A stretch of 64,000 nucleotides of DNA. Source: Bacillus sp. A301a_S52. GTDB lineage: Bacteria > Bacillota > Bacilli > Bacillales > Salisediminibacteriaceae. The translations under genes were made by a program, and so were the position numbers. Positions 1 to 8,821 of this stretch are shown here, piece after piece. The notes below the pieces were generated by a model. That model was not told where the DNA came from. It did not search any database and saw only the letters and a program-made list of their open reading frames with translations. Each line of letters begins with the position of its first letter. Position 1 is the stretch's first letter. The DNA is taken from NCBI GenBank assembly GCA_024701455.1, contig JABXYP010000001.1:1182001-1246000 (forward strand), written 5' to 3'.

Positions 1-256
1 TGAAAAATTGATCCACTTTTTCTTCTAAGGATAGGGAATTATTAGTGAGGATTAGTTGATCACTTTTCTTTATATCGATAAAAATGAAGTCGATTGTTTT
101 ATTTATAAGATCTTTTTTATTTTTAAATAAAGTGTAAATGGTACGTTTACTCGTCGATAATTCACGGGCCAAGTCATCCGTTGTAAATGTTGGTCCTTTT
201 TTTGAAAAGAGACGAAGGATAGTATAGTAAATGTTCTTATCAATTGATTTACTCAT
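1..256 (-). CDS. TetR family transcriptional regulator, N-terminal part (cut by window edge)
   Basis: Reading the minus strand from an ATG at 256 gives MSKSIDKNIYYTILRLF..., followed by a helix-turn-helix (TTDDLARELSTSKRTIYTLF, residues about 23-42) typical of TetR repressors. The frame stays open to the window edge, so only about 85 residues are visible and the ligand-binding domain is missing. The start codon overlaps the stop of the acetyltransferase gene by 4 bases (ATGA), so the two are translationally coupled. A 28-bp imperfect palindrome upstream of the pair is a likely binding site. TetR assignment rests on the HTH and its N-terminal position; the ligand is unknown. Confidence 0.8.
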   Translation of the reverse strand, partial: MSKSIDKNIYYTILRLFSKKGPTFTTDDLARELSTSKRTIYTLFKNKKDLINKTIDFIFIDIKKSDQLILTNNSLSLEEKVDQFF

Positions 257-870
257 AAGTCTTTTACCATGCGATACAGATTAACAGGTCCTCCATTTAG
301 TTTATTGACCACTTTATACCCAATTTTCTCATATAATTGTCGTGCCTTGTCATTGTCCTCTCTAACTGTAAGGGATATTTTGGAATGGGATTGTTTGATA
401 GCAAGTTCTTCCGCTTTGGACAAAAGCTGTTTTCCAACCCCCATTCCTCGACTTTCAGGAAGCATTGCAATAGAACCAACGTGAAATTCATCGTTCTCTA
501 CTTCTTTCAATGTCACTATTTTAAACAGAGAGCGAAGGTTTTTTAAAGCATACGGTACCAGACTTAACCTTCTAATTTTTATGATTTCCCATAGAGTAGG
601 AAAGGCCAACTTATTCATAGTCTGAGATGGGTAGCACGTTAGAATCCCTAATGTGTTCGCGCCTTGTTTTGCCTCATACGCAAATTCATGACTAAATCGG
701 TTATTTCGTGTACGCCACATTTTCATCAATGTGTCTTCTTTAATTGTCAAATCATTTGAACAGACAATGGAAGAGGCCATGCTCGAAAGCGCCATAATAT
801 TTAATTTACCACCAATCGTTGACTCGGCAGAAGCTTTAACAATTCGGATATCCTTTATCATCTGAATCAC
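253..870 (-). CDS. GNAT family N-acetyltransferase
   Basis: A 205-residue protein whose C-terminal half carries the GNAT acetyl-CoA fold: a beta strand leading into the pyrophosphate loop ESRGMGVGKQLL (residues about 138-149, the R/Q-x-x-G-x-G/A motif A), then LTVREDNDKARQLYEKIGY (motif B). Family members move an acetyl group from acetyl-CoA to an amine; the acceptor cannot be told from sequence. The N-terminal half has no recognised signature. It is the first gene of a two-gene operon with a TetR regulator, which suggests a substrate- or stress-inducible function. A ribosome site (AAGGGGTGATT) lies just upstream of the start. Confidence 0.8.
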   Translation of the reverse strand: MIQMIKDIRIVKASAESTIGGKLNIMALSSMASSIVCSNDLTIKEDTLMKMWRTRNNRFSHEFAYEAKQGANTLGILTCYPSQTMNKLAFPTLWEIIKIRRLSLVPYALKNLRSLFKIVTLKEVENDEFHVGSIAMLPESRGMGVGKQLLSKAEELAIKQSHSKISLTVREDNDKARQLYEKIGYKVVNKLNGGPVNLYRMVKDL

Positions 871-874
871 CCCT

Positions 875-902
875 TGGTACTGTAATTTAATTTATAGTAC
901 CA
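875..902. promoter_or_regulatory. Palindromic operator upstream of GNAT/TetR genes
   Basis: A 28-bp inverted repeat, arms TGGTACTGTAATTT and AATTTATAGTACCA, matches at 12 of 14 arm positions. It sits directly upstream of the minus-strand acetyltransferase start. Position and symmetry fit a TetR-type operator used for autoregulation by the downstream gene. Binding is inferred. Confidence 0.55.
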
Positions 903-1043
903 GATTTTTAGTGAAGTCGTCAACAACTAGCGATGGTTAAAGGAAGTCATCAGATAGGTACAGGTTTAAATGAACATAGTCATCTCGATTCTTCTGTTAT
1001 AAATTAAAATGCTAGAAAGAATGTCCACTGCCTTCATTAATTA

Positions 1044-1166
1044 AGATAAGCATCGTAAACCTCCCGGCTCAAAATAGTGAGGAGAGCTAACTCTATTTAA
1101 GTGGGAGATAACGGATGTTAATCTCCTGGGTCACTAAACTCCCACTGATTGAAGCTTAACTTTATA
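1044..1166 (+). repeat. Intergenic two-hairpin repeat (family A), degenerate copy
   Basis: This copy has the AGATAAG start, the first long hairpin (CTCAAAATAGTGAGG / CTCTATTTAAGTGGGAG / ATAACGGATG) and the closing CCCACTGATTGAAG block, but has lost most of the left arm of the second hairpin. It lies between the divergent GNAT and gut transcription units. The same family recurs at eleven other places in this window. Confidence 0.75.
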
Positions 1167-1188
1167 AAAATATAGGCGTTTTTTGTTA

Positions 1189-1257
1189 TTAATACAGAGT
1201 TTTTCACATTCGTGTGAAAAACTCTGTATTAATTTTAAGTGGGCGTCTTTTTATAAT
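1189..1257 (+). promoter_or_regulatory. gut operon operator and promoter (GutR/MtlR-type site)
   Basis: Positions 1189-1232 form a perfect 20-bp inverted repeat around a TTCG loop. Its centre reads TTTTTCACA-TTCG-TGTGAAAAA, which fits the CACA-N4-TGTG core known for MtlR-type PRD activators. A good -10 box (TATAAT, 1252-1257) follows with only a weak -35 (TTAATT at about 1229) that overlaps the right arm, the arrangement expected of an activator-dependent promoter. The partner is probably GutR, encoded two genes downstream. The repeat could also fold in RNA as an attenuator, because it has a stable UUCG loop. Confidence 0.6.
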
Positions 1258-1311
1258 AAAAGCAGTTAGAAAAAAGTGCCCTAAAGAGAAAAAGAATCGG
1301 AGGGAATCATT

Positions 1312-2112
1312 ATGAAAGAATCATGGTTAAATTTAGAAGGGGAAGTGGCCATCGTAACAGGGGGAGCGTCAGGTATTGGTCTCCAAGTGTCAAGAGAGCT
1401 ATTGAGTAATGGCGTTACGGTCGTTGTGGCAGATATGAATGGAGAAGAAGGAAAACAAGCTGATGGTTCCTACTTTTTAAAGTGTGATGTGACTGATCGG
1501 CAAAGTGTTGAGAGAACAGTGGCTACAACAGTTAAACGGTTTGGTACGGTTGATATTTTGGTGAATAATGCAGGCGTGAATTTACCAAGACTATTAGTCG
1601 ATGATAAAGGAGAAAGGCCAGATTATGAATTAAGTGAAGCTGACTTTGACTTAATGGTAGCAGTTAATCAAAAAGGACCATATTTATTTGCACAATCAGC
1701 TACAAAAGTAATGCTAAAACAAAGGAAAGGGGTTATTATTAATATTACATCTGAGGCTGGACAAGAAGGATCAGCCGGTCAAAGTTGCTACTCTGCAACG
1801 AAGGGAGCTGTCATTTCATTTACACGTGCTTGGGCAAAAGAGTTGGGAAAATTTAACATCCGTGTCATAGGTATCGCCCCAGGCATTTTGGAAACAACTG
1901 GGCTCAGAACAGATACCTATAACAAAGCACTTGCATACACCAGGGGAACGACAGTTGATGGCCTATCTACTGACTATAGTAAATCGATTCCCCTTAGAAG
2001 AGAAGGTAAGCTTGCAGAAATTGGCGATCTGGTTACTTATTTAGCTTCTGAACGGGCCAGTTATATTACAGGGACAACCTTCAATATATCTGGTGGAAAA
2101 TCGAGAGGTTAA
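1312..2112 (+). CDS. gutF: Sorbitol-6-phosphate 2-dehydrogenase (SDR family)
   Basis: A 266-residue short-chain dehydrogenase/reductase. The NAD-binding motif TGGASGIG is at residues about 16-23, NNAGVN at about 85-90, the catalytic Ser in INITSEAG and the catalytic pair in YSATKGA. On its own it could be any SDR, but it opens an operon with a PRD activator and the GutM-EIIC-EIIBC-EIIA set, the same order as gutFRMCBA of Lactobacillus casei, where this gene turns imported sorbitol-6-phosphate into fructose-6-phosphate with NAD. The enzyme is cytoplasmic. The ATG is preceded by CGGAGGG. Expression is probably driven from the operator-promoter just upstream. Confidence 0.85.
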   Translation: MKESWLNLEGEVAIVTGGASGIGLQVSRELLSNGVTVVVADMNGEEGKQADGSYFLKCDVTDRQSVERTVATTVKRFGTVDILVNNAGVNLPRLLVDDKGERPDYELSEADFDLMVAVNQKGPYLFAQSATKVMLKQRKGVIINITSEAGQEGSAGQSCYSATKGAVISFTRAWAKELGKFNIRVIGIAPGILETTGLRTDTYNKALAYTRGTTVDGLSTDYSKSIPLRREGKLAEIGDLVTYLASERASYITGTTFNISGGKSRG

Positions 2113-2181
2113 AAGGACAGTCAGAGATGCCTTAATGAATGTCTAGAGGTCTAGATATTCATGAAAAAATGAGGTGAGATA

Positions 2182-4110
2182 ATGCCTGACATCATGCTAG
2201 ATAATAGAAGTGCTCAAATACTAATAATTGCTAAGCAAAGGGAATACAACTCGCTAGATTTTTTAGCTGACATGTTAGAAGTAGGAACACGAACGGTTAG
2301 AAACTGTATAAAAGCGTTAAATAGTGAATTGGAAGGAATTGTAAGTCTAGAAAACGAAAGAGGGAAAGGCTATCGCTTAGTGATAGAAAATGAAGAGGCG
2401 TTTAAGGCGGTTATGCACCAATTAACATCAGGAAAAAACACTATCGATTCATCAAAACAACGGATCGCTTTTATTATCGAGCGACTGATAGAAAATAATC
2501 AAACTTACACATTAGATGAACTCGCTTTCGAAATGAATATTGGCAGAACGACACTTGTTAATGAGTTGAAAAAAGCATCTGTTTCCTTGAATGCGTATAA
2601 TCTTAAGATTCACGGGAAGCAAAATACAGGGTTGCAATTAATAGGCGACGAATTAGATTTGCGTTTTTTTATCTTAGAGAATGCTTATGAGTTATTATAT
2701 GGCTCATATCCGTTAGATAAAGATGTTATAGATGAAGTCACACGGATCGCAACTAAGTATGATTTTGAATCTGCTAGTCAAAAACGTCTTCTAGAATTTG
2801 TGATCGTCATGCTAGATTGTTTATTGAAAAACCGTTCGCTCTCTAAGGTGAACGAGAATTTACGCAAACTTTCTCATACGAGCGATTACCAAATTGGAAG
2901 AGAAATAGCTAAAGCTCTTGAAGACAAACTACCAGTTCATATCCCTGAAAATGAAATTCTATTTTTAACTGTACCAATTGCAGGAAGGAGAACGCCTACA
3001 AATAAACGTACCACAGCAAAAATAAAAATAACGGACGAAGTGAAAGAACTGTTAGAGTTAATTTTTGAACAAATTGGTTTCAACAAACGAATAATAGAAG
3101 AAAATCCTTGTTTTTTCGAAGACCTTCAATATCATTTATCTTTCATGTTAAATCGACTAATGTTTGGTTTACGCCTCAATAATCCAATGCTAGCAGATGT
3201 TAAAAGTAAATATCCAGTTGCTTATAATATGGCTAAAATCGCAGGACAAGTTATTGAAAATGAGTATGAATTAGAAGTCTCAGAAGATGAATTAGGCTAT
3301 CTTGCCTTTTATTTTGAAGTGTTTATTTCACAGAGTGAACTGAAGATGAAAAAAATTAAAAAAGCAGCTGTTGTATGCGGCACAGGAAGAGGGACAGCTA
3401 AATTAGTCACCAATCAACTAGAGCGCGTGCTTAATGACAATGTGGAGCTAGATATTTATTCAGAAAGAGATGTTACAGAAGCTATCTTAAATGCGTACGA
3501 TATCGTCTTTTCCACTGTGACGCTAGAGGTCGATACAGACAGTTCTATCATTATGATCAATGAAATCTTTGATGAACATAGAGTGGCAAAAAAAATTGAT
3601 GAAGTCGCCTATATGCGTCGTTTTAATGCCAAAGCGGATAATCCTAAACCATCTATTTTAAGCCATCTTATCAGTAAAGATAAATTCTTCAAGCTGGACG
3701 GTAAAAAAGGTTATCATCAGAATTTATATGACATGGTAGATGAACTTGTGGAAAAAAAGTATTTAGATAGTGGCTTTAAACAACGCTTAAAAGAAAGAGA
3801 ATTAAAAGGCTCCATGGTGTTCGATAACTTTATCGCTCTACCACATACCAGTCATGAATGTTCAGATAATATTGAATTAGCACTAGGAATTTTTCCAGAG
3901 AAAGTTGTATCGGCTGGAAAAGAAATAAAGCTAATTTTCTTGTTAGGTCTACCAATAAAGCAAAATGACGCCATTGAGAACCAGTTAGTGAGTGTTTACG
4001 ATGAGATTATTCGACTTGCCAATAATGACCAATTAATAGCGGACATTTCCTCTACCGCTACTTACGGTGAATTATCTCAGTTACTAAAAAAAGTGAGTAA
4101 ATTTTATTGA
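2182..4110 (+). CDS. gutR: Sorbitol operon transcriptional activator (PRD/BglG-MtlR type)
   Basis: A 642-residue PTS-controlled activator. Visible in order: an N-terminal HTH (about 10-60), a second HTH (YTLDELAFEMNIGRTTLVNE, about 98-120), two PTS regulation domains (about 180-390), an EIIB-like domain starting AAVVCGTGRGT with its Cys near residue 399, and a C-terminal EIIA-like domain with ALPHTSH (His near 555). Such activators are switched by phosphorylation of the PRD histidines and of the EIIB/EIIA-like domains, so that they work only when their sugar is present and glucose is absent. It follows the dehydrogenase by 69 bases and probably binds the CACA-N4-TGTG palindrome at 1189-1232. 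Confidence 0.88.
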   Translation: MPDIMLDNRSAQILIIAKQREYNSLDFLADMLEVGTRTVRNCIKALNSELEGIVSLENERGKGYRLVIENEEAFKAVMHQLTSGKNTIDSSKQRIAFIIERLIENNQTYTLDELAFEMNIGRTTLVNELKKASVSLNAYNLKIHGKQNTGLQLIGDELDLRFFILENAYELLYGSYPLDKDVIDEVTRIATKYDFESASQKRLLEFVIVMLDCLLKNRSLSKVNENLRKLSHTSDYQIGREIAKALEDKLPVHIPENEILFLTVPIAGRRTPTNKRTTAKIKITDEVKELLELIFEQIGFNKRIIEENPCFFEDLQYHLSFMLNRLMFGLRLNNPMLADVKSKYPVAYNMAKIAGQVIENEYELEVSEDELGYLAFYFEVFISQSELKMKKIKKAAVVCGTGRGTAKLVTNQLERVLNDNVELDIYSERDVTEAILNAYDIVFSTVTLEVDTDSSIIMINEIFDEHRVAKKIDEVAYMRRFNAKADNPKPSILSHLISKDKFFKLDGKKGYHQNLYDMVDELVEKKYLDSGFKQRLKERELKGSMVFDNFIALPHTSHECSDNIELALGIFPEKVVSAGKEIKLIFLLGLPIKQNDAIENQLVSVYDEIIRLANNDQLIADISSTATYGELSQLLKKVSKFY

Positions 4111-4199
4111 GATAATAAATGAGTGAACGTCACAATTGAATTCTCAATAAGAAAAAAATGGTGTTTTTAAATAAGGCTACAGGGTGACTTCTGTAGGGG

Positions 4200-4310
4200 G
4201 ACAGCATCTATAGATCTAATGATGTGAAAGGATTTGTCACATGATTTAGCTGAAGGCGAGCTGTTGAGAAAGCGTTTGGCTGTAGAGGGAGATCCATAGG
4301 TTAATTATTT
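4200..4310 (+). repeat. Degenerate intergenic repeat (family B)
   Basis: The 298-base gap between gutR and gutM holds AGATCTAATGATGTGAAAGG, TTAGCTGAAGGCGAGC and GAGAAAGCGTTTGGCTGTAG. These blocks match, with decay, the better preserved element at 19041-19204 (TTAGCTGAAGACAAGC, GGAAAGCGTCCGTCTGAAG), and the first block matches 37218-37250. It is probably an old mobile-repeat remnant inside the operon. Confidence 0.4.
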
Positions 4311-4408
4311 TTTCAAAGTATTTTGTGTGATAAGTTGGCTTATTTGTAACCGCTTTCGTTATTGTTTTTAGATCATTGATAAAGAAAAACGGGTGGGAGG
4401 GAACATAC

Positions 4409-4834
4409 ATGATTTGGCATTTGATAGTTATGATGGGTTTAGCATGGCTCATTCAGAGTGTATTTGGCTTTATACAAATTAAACATTTTAATAGAAAATA
4501 TGCTGAACTAAGGTCTCTTGGTAGAGTAGCGATAGGTAAAAGGACGGGTATGTTTCGCGCAGGGACAGTCGTGATGTTTGCTATTGACAAACAAAATACC
4601 ATTTTGAGGGCATCCAAAATGCAAGGAGTGACAGTTTTTTCTCGAGTAAAAGATCTTAAAGGATTTGAAGGGAAAAACTTGCTTAAAATCTCAGAGAAAG
4701 ACTATAAGAAAGTAAATAAATTAACACAGTTTGCGATAGAAGACGCTCTAAAAAGTTATGATGTTATTTCAAAAGGAGGAGAATTAAAAGTTAAGAAAGG
4801 CTGGATTGATTATGTAATGCCTAAAAAGAGCTAA
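4409..4834 (+). CDS. gutM: Glucitol operon activator-type membrane protein GutM
   Basis: A 141-residue protein with one N-terminal membrane segment (IWHLIVMMGLAWLIQSVFGF) followed by a basic cytoplasmic part, the layout of GutM/SrlM. Family members accompany glucitol PTS operons and help expression of the operon. I take the ATG at 4409, which is preceded by GGGTGGGAGGG, rather than an upstream in-frame TTG at 4376, which would place this ribosome site inside the gene. It stands between the activator and the EIIC gene, as in the L. casei order. Confidence 0.82.
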   Translation: MIWHLIVMMGLAWLIQSVFGFIQIKHFNRKYAELRSLGRVAIGKRTGMFRAGTVVMFAIDKQNTILRASKMQGVTVFSRVKDLKGFEGKNLLKISEKDYKKVNKLTQFAIEDALKSYDVISKGGELKVKKGWIDYVMPKKS

Positions 4835-4855
4835 AAAGAGAAGGGGAGACATAAT

Positions 4856-5401
4856 ATGGACATTATTATTATTGGTGCAGAGAAATTTATGGATTTGTTC
4901 AGGCATGGTGGAGAAGTATTTGTTGATCTTGTCACAGGGATTGTGCCGTTATTAATTATGCTGCTAGTTGCGATGAACTCACTTGTTCGCTTAGTAGGAG
5001 ATGAAAGAGTTGAGAAATTAGCAAGAAAATCAGGGAAAAATCCATTTACAAGGTATTTTATATTACCTATTATCGGAACCTTCGTGTTAGCTAATCCAAT
5101 GACTTTATCATTAGGAAGGTTTTTACCAGAGAAGCATAAACCAAGTTATTATGCTGCCGCCTCGTATTCTTGTCATACACATAATGGGTTATTCCCTCAC
5201 GTCAACCCCGGCGAACTTTTTGTTTTCTTAGGGATTGCTGCTGGTATAACCACATTAGGTCATGATATTACAGAATTAGCCCTTCGTTATTTCTTAGTAG
5301 GTATTTTTACAAACTTCTTAAGAGGTTGGGTAACAGATTATATGACGGCGTACGTCGCTAAGCAACAAAATGTAAAATTAGGTCAAGTAGTAAAATTATA
5401 A
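4856..5401 (+). CDS. gutC: PTS glucitol/sorbitol-specific EIIC component
   Basis: A 181-residue membrane protein that matches the SrlA type of EIIC: hydrophobic segments at about 20-45 and 65-85, the conserved [18 protein letters not shown] stretch (about 105-122), and hydrophobic segments up to the C-terminus. With the EIIBC subunit encoded next it forms the sorbitol channel, bringing sorbitol in as sorbitol-6-phosphate. The gene starts 21 bases after gutM and is followed after 17 bases by the EIIBC gene. The split of the EIIC activity over two genes is normal for the glucitol family. Confidence 0.9.
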   Translation: MDIIIIGAEKFMDLFRHGGEVFVDLVTGIVPLLIMLLVAMNSLVRLVGDERVEKLARKSGKNPFTRYFILPIIGTFVLANPMTLSLGRFLPEKHKPSYYAAASYSCHTHNGLFPHVNPGELFVFLGIAAGITTLGHDITELALRYFLVGIFTNFLRGWVTDYMTAYVAKQQNVKLGQVVKL

Positions 5402-5418
5402 GAAGGTGGTGTGAGGAA

Positions 5419-6423
5419 ATGACAACATATCGTTCAATAAAAATAACAAAAGGGGCAAATGGATTTGGCGGCCCCCTCGTTATAACACCTACTGCTGAAA
5501 AGAACAAAGTTGTTTACATTACGGGGGGAGAGAAGCCCCACATTGCAGAGCGTATTGCAGAGCTTACTGGTTGTGAACTCGTTAATGGTTTCAAGACAAG
5601 CATACCTGAAAATGAAATGGTGTGTGTCATTATCGACTGCGGAGGCACATTGCGTTGTGGCTTATACCCGCAAAAACGTATTCCAACCATTAATGTCATG
5701 TCAACTGGCCAAAGTGGCCCATTGGCAAAACACATTACAGAAGATATTTACGTGTCTGGAGTCAAAAGTGAAAACATCGAAATAGTTAGTAATGAAGATG
5801 TGGATGGTGTTCAACAGACAGTTCCAGAAGAAACGGCTGCCAAAAGTGATTTCAAATATACATCAGAGAAAAAGATAAGTGAACAACAGAAGCCAAGAGG
5901 GCTAATGGCTAAAATAGGTATTGGTATGGGAGCGGTAGTGAGTGTTTTTTATCAAGCGGGACGCGACGCCATTGATACCGTGATTAAGACAATTCTTCCG
6001 TTTATGGCTTTTGTGGCCATGTTAATTGGTATTATTATTGAAACAGGTATCGGTGATCTTTTTGCTAAATTTTTGTCTCCATTTGCAGGGAGTCTATGGG
6101 GGCTAATGCTTATAGCACTTGTTTGCTCATTTCCATTGTTATCACCTTTCTTAGGACCTGGTGCGGTTATAGCTCAAGTTGTAGGAACATTAATTGGTGT
6201 CGAAATTGGCAAAGGAAATATTCCAGCCCACCTTGCACTTCCAGCACTATTTGCTATTAACTCTCAGGCAGCAGCAGATTTTGTACCAGTAGGCTTAGGT
6301 TTAGCTGAAGCAGAACCTGAAACCGTAGAAGTGGGTGTTCCCTCTGTTCTTTATGGTAGATTTTTGACAGGGGCCCCAACAGTCTTTATTGCCTGGCTAG
6401 CAAGCTTTGGACTATATGAATAA
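5419..6423 (+). CDS. gutB: PTS glucitol/sorbitol-specific EIIBC component
   Basis: A 334-residue SrlE-type subunit. The N-terminal EIIB domain carries the Cys-containing segment [18 protein letters not shown] (about 74-91), where the phosphoryl group is held. After a linker the C-terminal part is membrane-bound, with the typical [15 protein letters not shown] and [19 protein letters not shown] segments. It takes phosphate from the EIIA encoded next and hands it to sorbitol during transport. The ribosome site is GAAGGTGGTG. The length is usual for the family. Confidence 0.9.
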   Translation: MTTYRSIKITKGANGFGGPLVITPTAEKNKVVYITGGEKPHIAERIAELTGCELVNGFKTSIPENEMVCVIIDCGGTLRCGLYPQKRIPTINVMSTGQSGPLAKHITEDIYVSGVKSENIEIVSNEDVDGVQQTVPEETAAKSDFKYTSEKKISEQQKPRGLMAKIGIGMGAVVSVFYQAGRDAIDTVIKTILPFMAFVAMLIGIIIETGIGDLFAKFLSPFAGSLWGLMLIALVCSFPLLSPFLGPGAVIAQVVGTLIGVEIGKGNIPAHLALPALFAINSQAAADFVPVGLGLAEAEPETVEVGVPSVLYGRFLTGAPTVFIAWLASFGLYE

Positions 6424-6503
6424 CATTATGATAGATAGAGATGACATGCGTCATATTAAAATGGAAAATAGTTTATTCGGTGATTAGAAGAGGAGCGTCC
6501 GTC

Positions 6504-6872
6504 ATGCATACAAAATATGAAACCCACATTAATAAAATCGGTTCTTCGGTAACTGAGTTTTTAGATGATAAAATGTTAGTGTTATTTGGAGAAAGTGCAC
6601 CTGCAGAACTTATAGATTATTGCTTATCTATTACAGTCAATGAAATAGATAGCGAGATTAAAGCAGGGGACATGCTTCAAATCGGTGACGCCAAATATAA
6701 AATAACGTCTGTAGGGGAGGCTGTGGAGACGAACCTTACGTCTCTAGGACATATCACGTTGAAGTTCGATGGCTTAGAAAGGCCTGAGTTACCAGGTACC
6801 CTTTATTTAGAAGAGACGGAAATTCAAGAAGTGAAACAAGGCGATACACTTCGTATTTATTCACACGCCTAG
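6504..6872 (+). CDS. gutA: PTS glucitol/sorbitol-specific EIIA component
   Basis: A 122-residue cytoplasmic EIIA of the glucitol type. The segment SLGHITLKFDGLERPELPGT lines up with the LGHVTLRFDG region of E. coli SrlB and contains the likely phospho-His. The ATG at 6504 follows AAGAGGAGCG and gives the normal family length (E. coli SrlB has 123 residues); a start at 6441 would add 21 unrelated residues. It takes phosphate from HPr and passes it to the EIIB domain. Last gene of the gut operon, followed by a hairpin at 6930. Confidence 0.88.
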   Translation: MHTKYETHINKIGSSVTEFLDDKMLVLFGESAPAELIDYCLSITVNEIDSEIKAGDMLQIGDAKYKITSVGEAVETNLTSLGHITLKFDGLERPELPGTLYLEETEIQEVKQGDTLRIYSHA

Positions 6873-6929
6873 TTGTAGCCGAAAGACAAAGTCTCTTTAG
6901 GGGGCTATCTCAAAAGCTTTTTAAATAAA

Positions 6930-6974
6930 AAAGAGAACCTGCCGTGAATGAAAAATTCAAGGCTGGTTCTCTTT
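6930..6974 (+). terminator. Hairpin after the gut operon
   Basis: Arms AAAGAGAACCTGCC (6930-6943) and GGCTGGTTCTCTTT (6961-6974) pair over 14 positions with one mismatch, and the loop holds a further small TGAAT/ATTCA stem. The T-run is short. It lies 58 bases after gutA and before the convergent chemotaxis gene, so it may stop transcription from both sides. Confidence 0.55.
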
Positions 6975-7100
6975 GGTTTAAGTTGAGCTTTATTAGGAAT
7001 GAGGGCTATTAAGCAAAATTTAAATGTACTGCGTATTTAGACAAAACAAGCTTATGACAGCAAGCTGCAACATCGTGAGATTAGAGGACAAAGATTCGTT

Positions 7101-8573
7101 TTATTGAATCAGCTGTTTAGCATCTTCAGTGGTCGTATTCATATAGTGAGCTACCTTATCATTATCGCTCGTTAAGTCTTCCACAGTAGCAGTCATTTCC
7201 TCTAAGGCGGCACTTGCTTCTTCGATGATAGCGGCTAGTTCACTTGATGCTGCTTCAATCTCGTTGGAGCCTTCCTTCACGTCATCGGCCACATGAGTTA
7301 AGTCTTTTATATTGCCCGTTAGAGCCGTTAAAGTTGATGTAGCTGTCGTAAACGAGCGAGAAACGTCTTCGGTTGTTTCAGTCCCTTTTTCGATATTTAA
7401 GCGGCTGGCGGCCATTTTTTCCACTGCCACATTATTACTTTCATTTAATTCATGAAGATTGAGGGTGATTTTTTCAGTGGTCTCCCCGGTAATCTCGGCT
7501 AACTTCCTTATTTCACTGGCGACAACAGAAAATCCTTTACCTGCTTCTCCTGCTCTGGCAGCTTCGATTGAGGCATTAAGTGCCAGTAAATTTGTTTGTT
7601 CAGTAATATCTTTTATTGTCCCGGCAAAGTCATTTGTTTCAGTAATTTTGTTGCTAAGCACTTTGAAGGTAGAATTTAACGAAATAATTTCTTCTTTTAA
7701 TGCTTGCATTTCATTATGATGGTCATTCATTTGAACCTGGTTTTGATCTAACAACGCTTTGACGTCTTCTGACTCTGTTAACAATGAGATGGATGAAGAA
7801 TACAGGCGTTCCATAGACTCTAACGCTTTGTAAGCTTGCTCCGATATATTGTTTATTTGTTCCGTTTGAACGACACTGCCACTTGATACTTCAGAAATAG
7901 TTGTTTTTAGTTCGTTCTGAGCTATCATATTCGTTTGAACTTTTTCATTAGCTTGTGACACGTGATCAATAATGGCTGTGACGTTTTGTTTTAATAATAC
8001 ACGTTCTTGCTCTTTGCGGGTCGCTTCTTCTTCAGCATCTTTTGTAAACTGCTTTAATGTGGAAAATTGACGTTGATTTAAAGAAATAACGACGCCTAAA
8101 ATAATACCGAGCAGCAAGTATAACAGCATGGAATAATTAAATAAGGAATCGATGATTTCTTTTGTTTCCCCAGTTGCCATCAGTTTATTAAGCGTAAGGC
8201 CTATGAGTCCAAAGGTAAACCCCAATATAAAAATACGTCGTTCTAAGTGAACGGCAGCAAGAAGAGCAGTAAATGGGAACATTAATAGAACGGTTTCTTG
8301 ACTCCCGATAACGAAGATAACTGAGATAGCAGCTACATTCATAACGGTAATTGCAATATAAGGGAAAGGAAAGGGCTTGTTTAAATAGTGCTGAAGTGCG
8401 TAAGCCCCCACTAATATGAGTAGTTGGGCACTGTAGATAATTAACATTTCTACGGCATTTGTAAAAATAGAAAGTATAAGAACGGTTAACAATGCAACGG
8501 AATAAGTCAAGAGTAATAATAGGTTTTTCTTTTTATAATCAGACCTGTGTAATTGCTCAATTGCAGTCATCAT
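7101..8573 (-). CDS. Methyl-accepting chemotaxis protein without extracellular sensor domain
   Basis: About 490 residues. The N-terminal 160-170 residues form about six closely spaced membrane segments with no large outside domain. A coiled-coil follows, and then the conserved signalling tip [39 protein letters not shown], which contacts CheA/CheW. I see no HAMP domain. Sensing is probably done by the membrane bundle itself, for example of membrane state, energy or a small hydrophobic ligand. The start is the ATG pair at 8573/8570 ([18 protein letters not shown]), because GGAGG lies directly upstream; a longer reading frame to 8660 has no ribosome site. It is a single-gene unit. Confidence 0.85.
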   Translation of the reverse strand: MMTAIEQLHRSDYKKKNLLLLLTYSVALLTVLILSIFTNAVEMLIIYSAQLLILVGAYALQHYLNKPFPFPYIAITVMNVAAISVIFVIGSQETVLLMFPFTALLAAVHLERRIFILGFTFGLIGLTLNKLMATGETKEIIDSLFNYSMLLYLLLGIILGVVISLNQRQFSTLKQFTKDAEEEATRKEQERVLLKQNVTAIIDHVSQANEKVQTNMIAQNELKTTISEVSSGSVVQTEQINNISEQAYKALESMERLYSSSISLLTESEDVKALLDQNQVQMNDHHNEMQALKEEIISLNSTFKVLSNKITETNDFAGTIKDITEQTNLLALNASIEAARAGEAGKGFSVVASEIRKLAEITGETTEKITLNLHELNESNNVAVEKMAASRLNIEKGTETTEDVSRSFTTATSTLTALTGNIKDLTHVADDVKEGSNEIEAASSELAAIIEEASAALEEMTATVEDLTSDNDKVAHYMNTTTEDAKQLIQ

Positions 8574-8765
8574 AAACCTCCGATGGTAATTTTTAGTGCT
8601 TAAGCGTACGTATAGTGATAGTACCATGTGACTAGAAAATAATATATAAGACTTTATCACTTGTTGAAAAATGTTTTTTGTTATTGATAATTGGCATATC
8701 GTACGAAAATGTGTGATTTGGCTACTTTTTATTAAGATCTTCGCCCATTCTTTTTCATGGCATTT

Positions 8766-8793
8766 ACCTAATACTGGTCACCTGCATAGGATA
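8766..8793 (+). promoter_or_regulatory. Possible sigma-K promoter of the cupin gene
   Basis: AC at 8766-8767, a 17-base spacer, then CATAGGATA at 8785-8793. This matches the late mother-cell sigma-K pattern (AC, 16-17 bases, CATANNNTA). It lies about 30 bases upstream of the cupin ATG, with AAAGGAG in between. The motif is short, so the match could be chance. Confidence 0.4.
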
Positions 8794-8821
8794 AAGAGAA
8801 AAAGCATGAAAGGAGAATAAT

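Noticed and set aside
4246..4452. 68-codon frame on the minus strand between gutR and gutM
   Set aside because: It covers the gutM ribosome site and a decayed repeat; no ribosome site or conserved content.
1312..6872. Mannitol rather than sorbitol PTS
   Set aside because: EIIC, EIIBC, EIIA and GutM all match the glucitol family ([30 protein letters not shown]); no MtlA-type EIICBA or MtlD is present.
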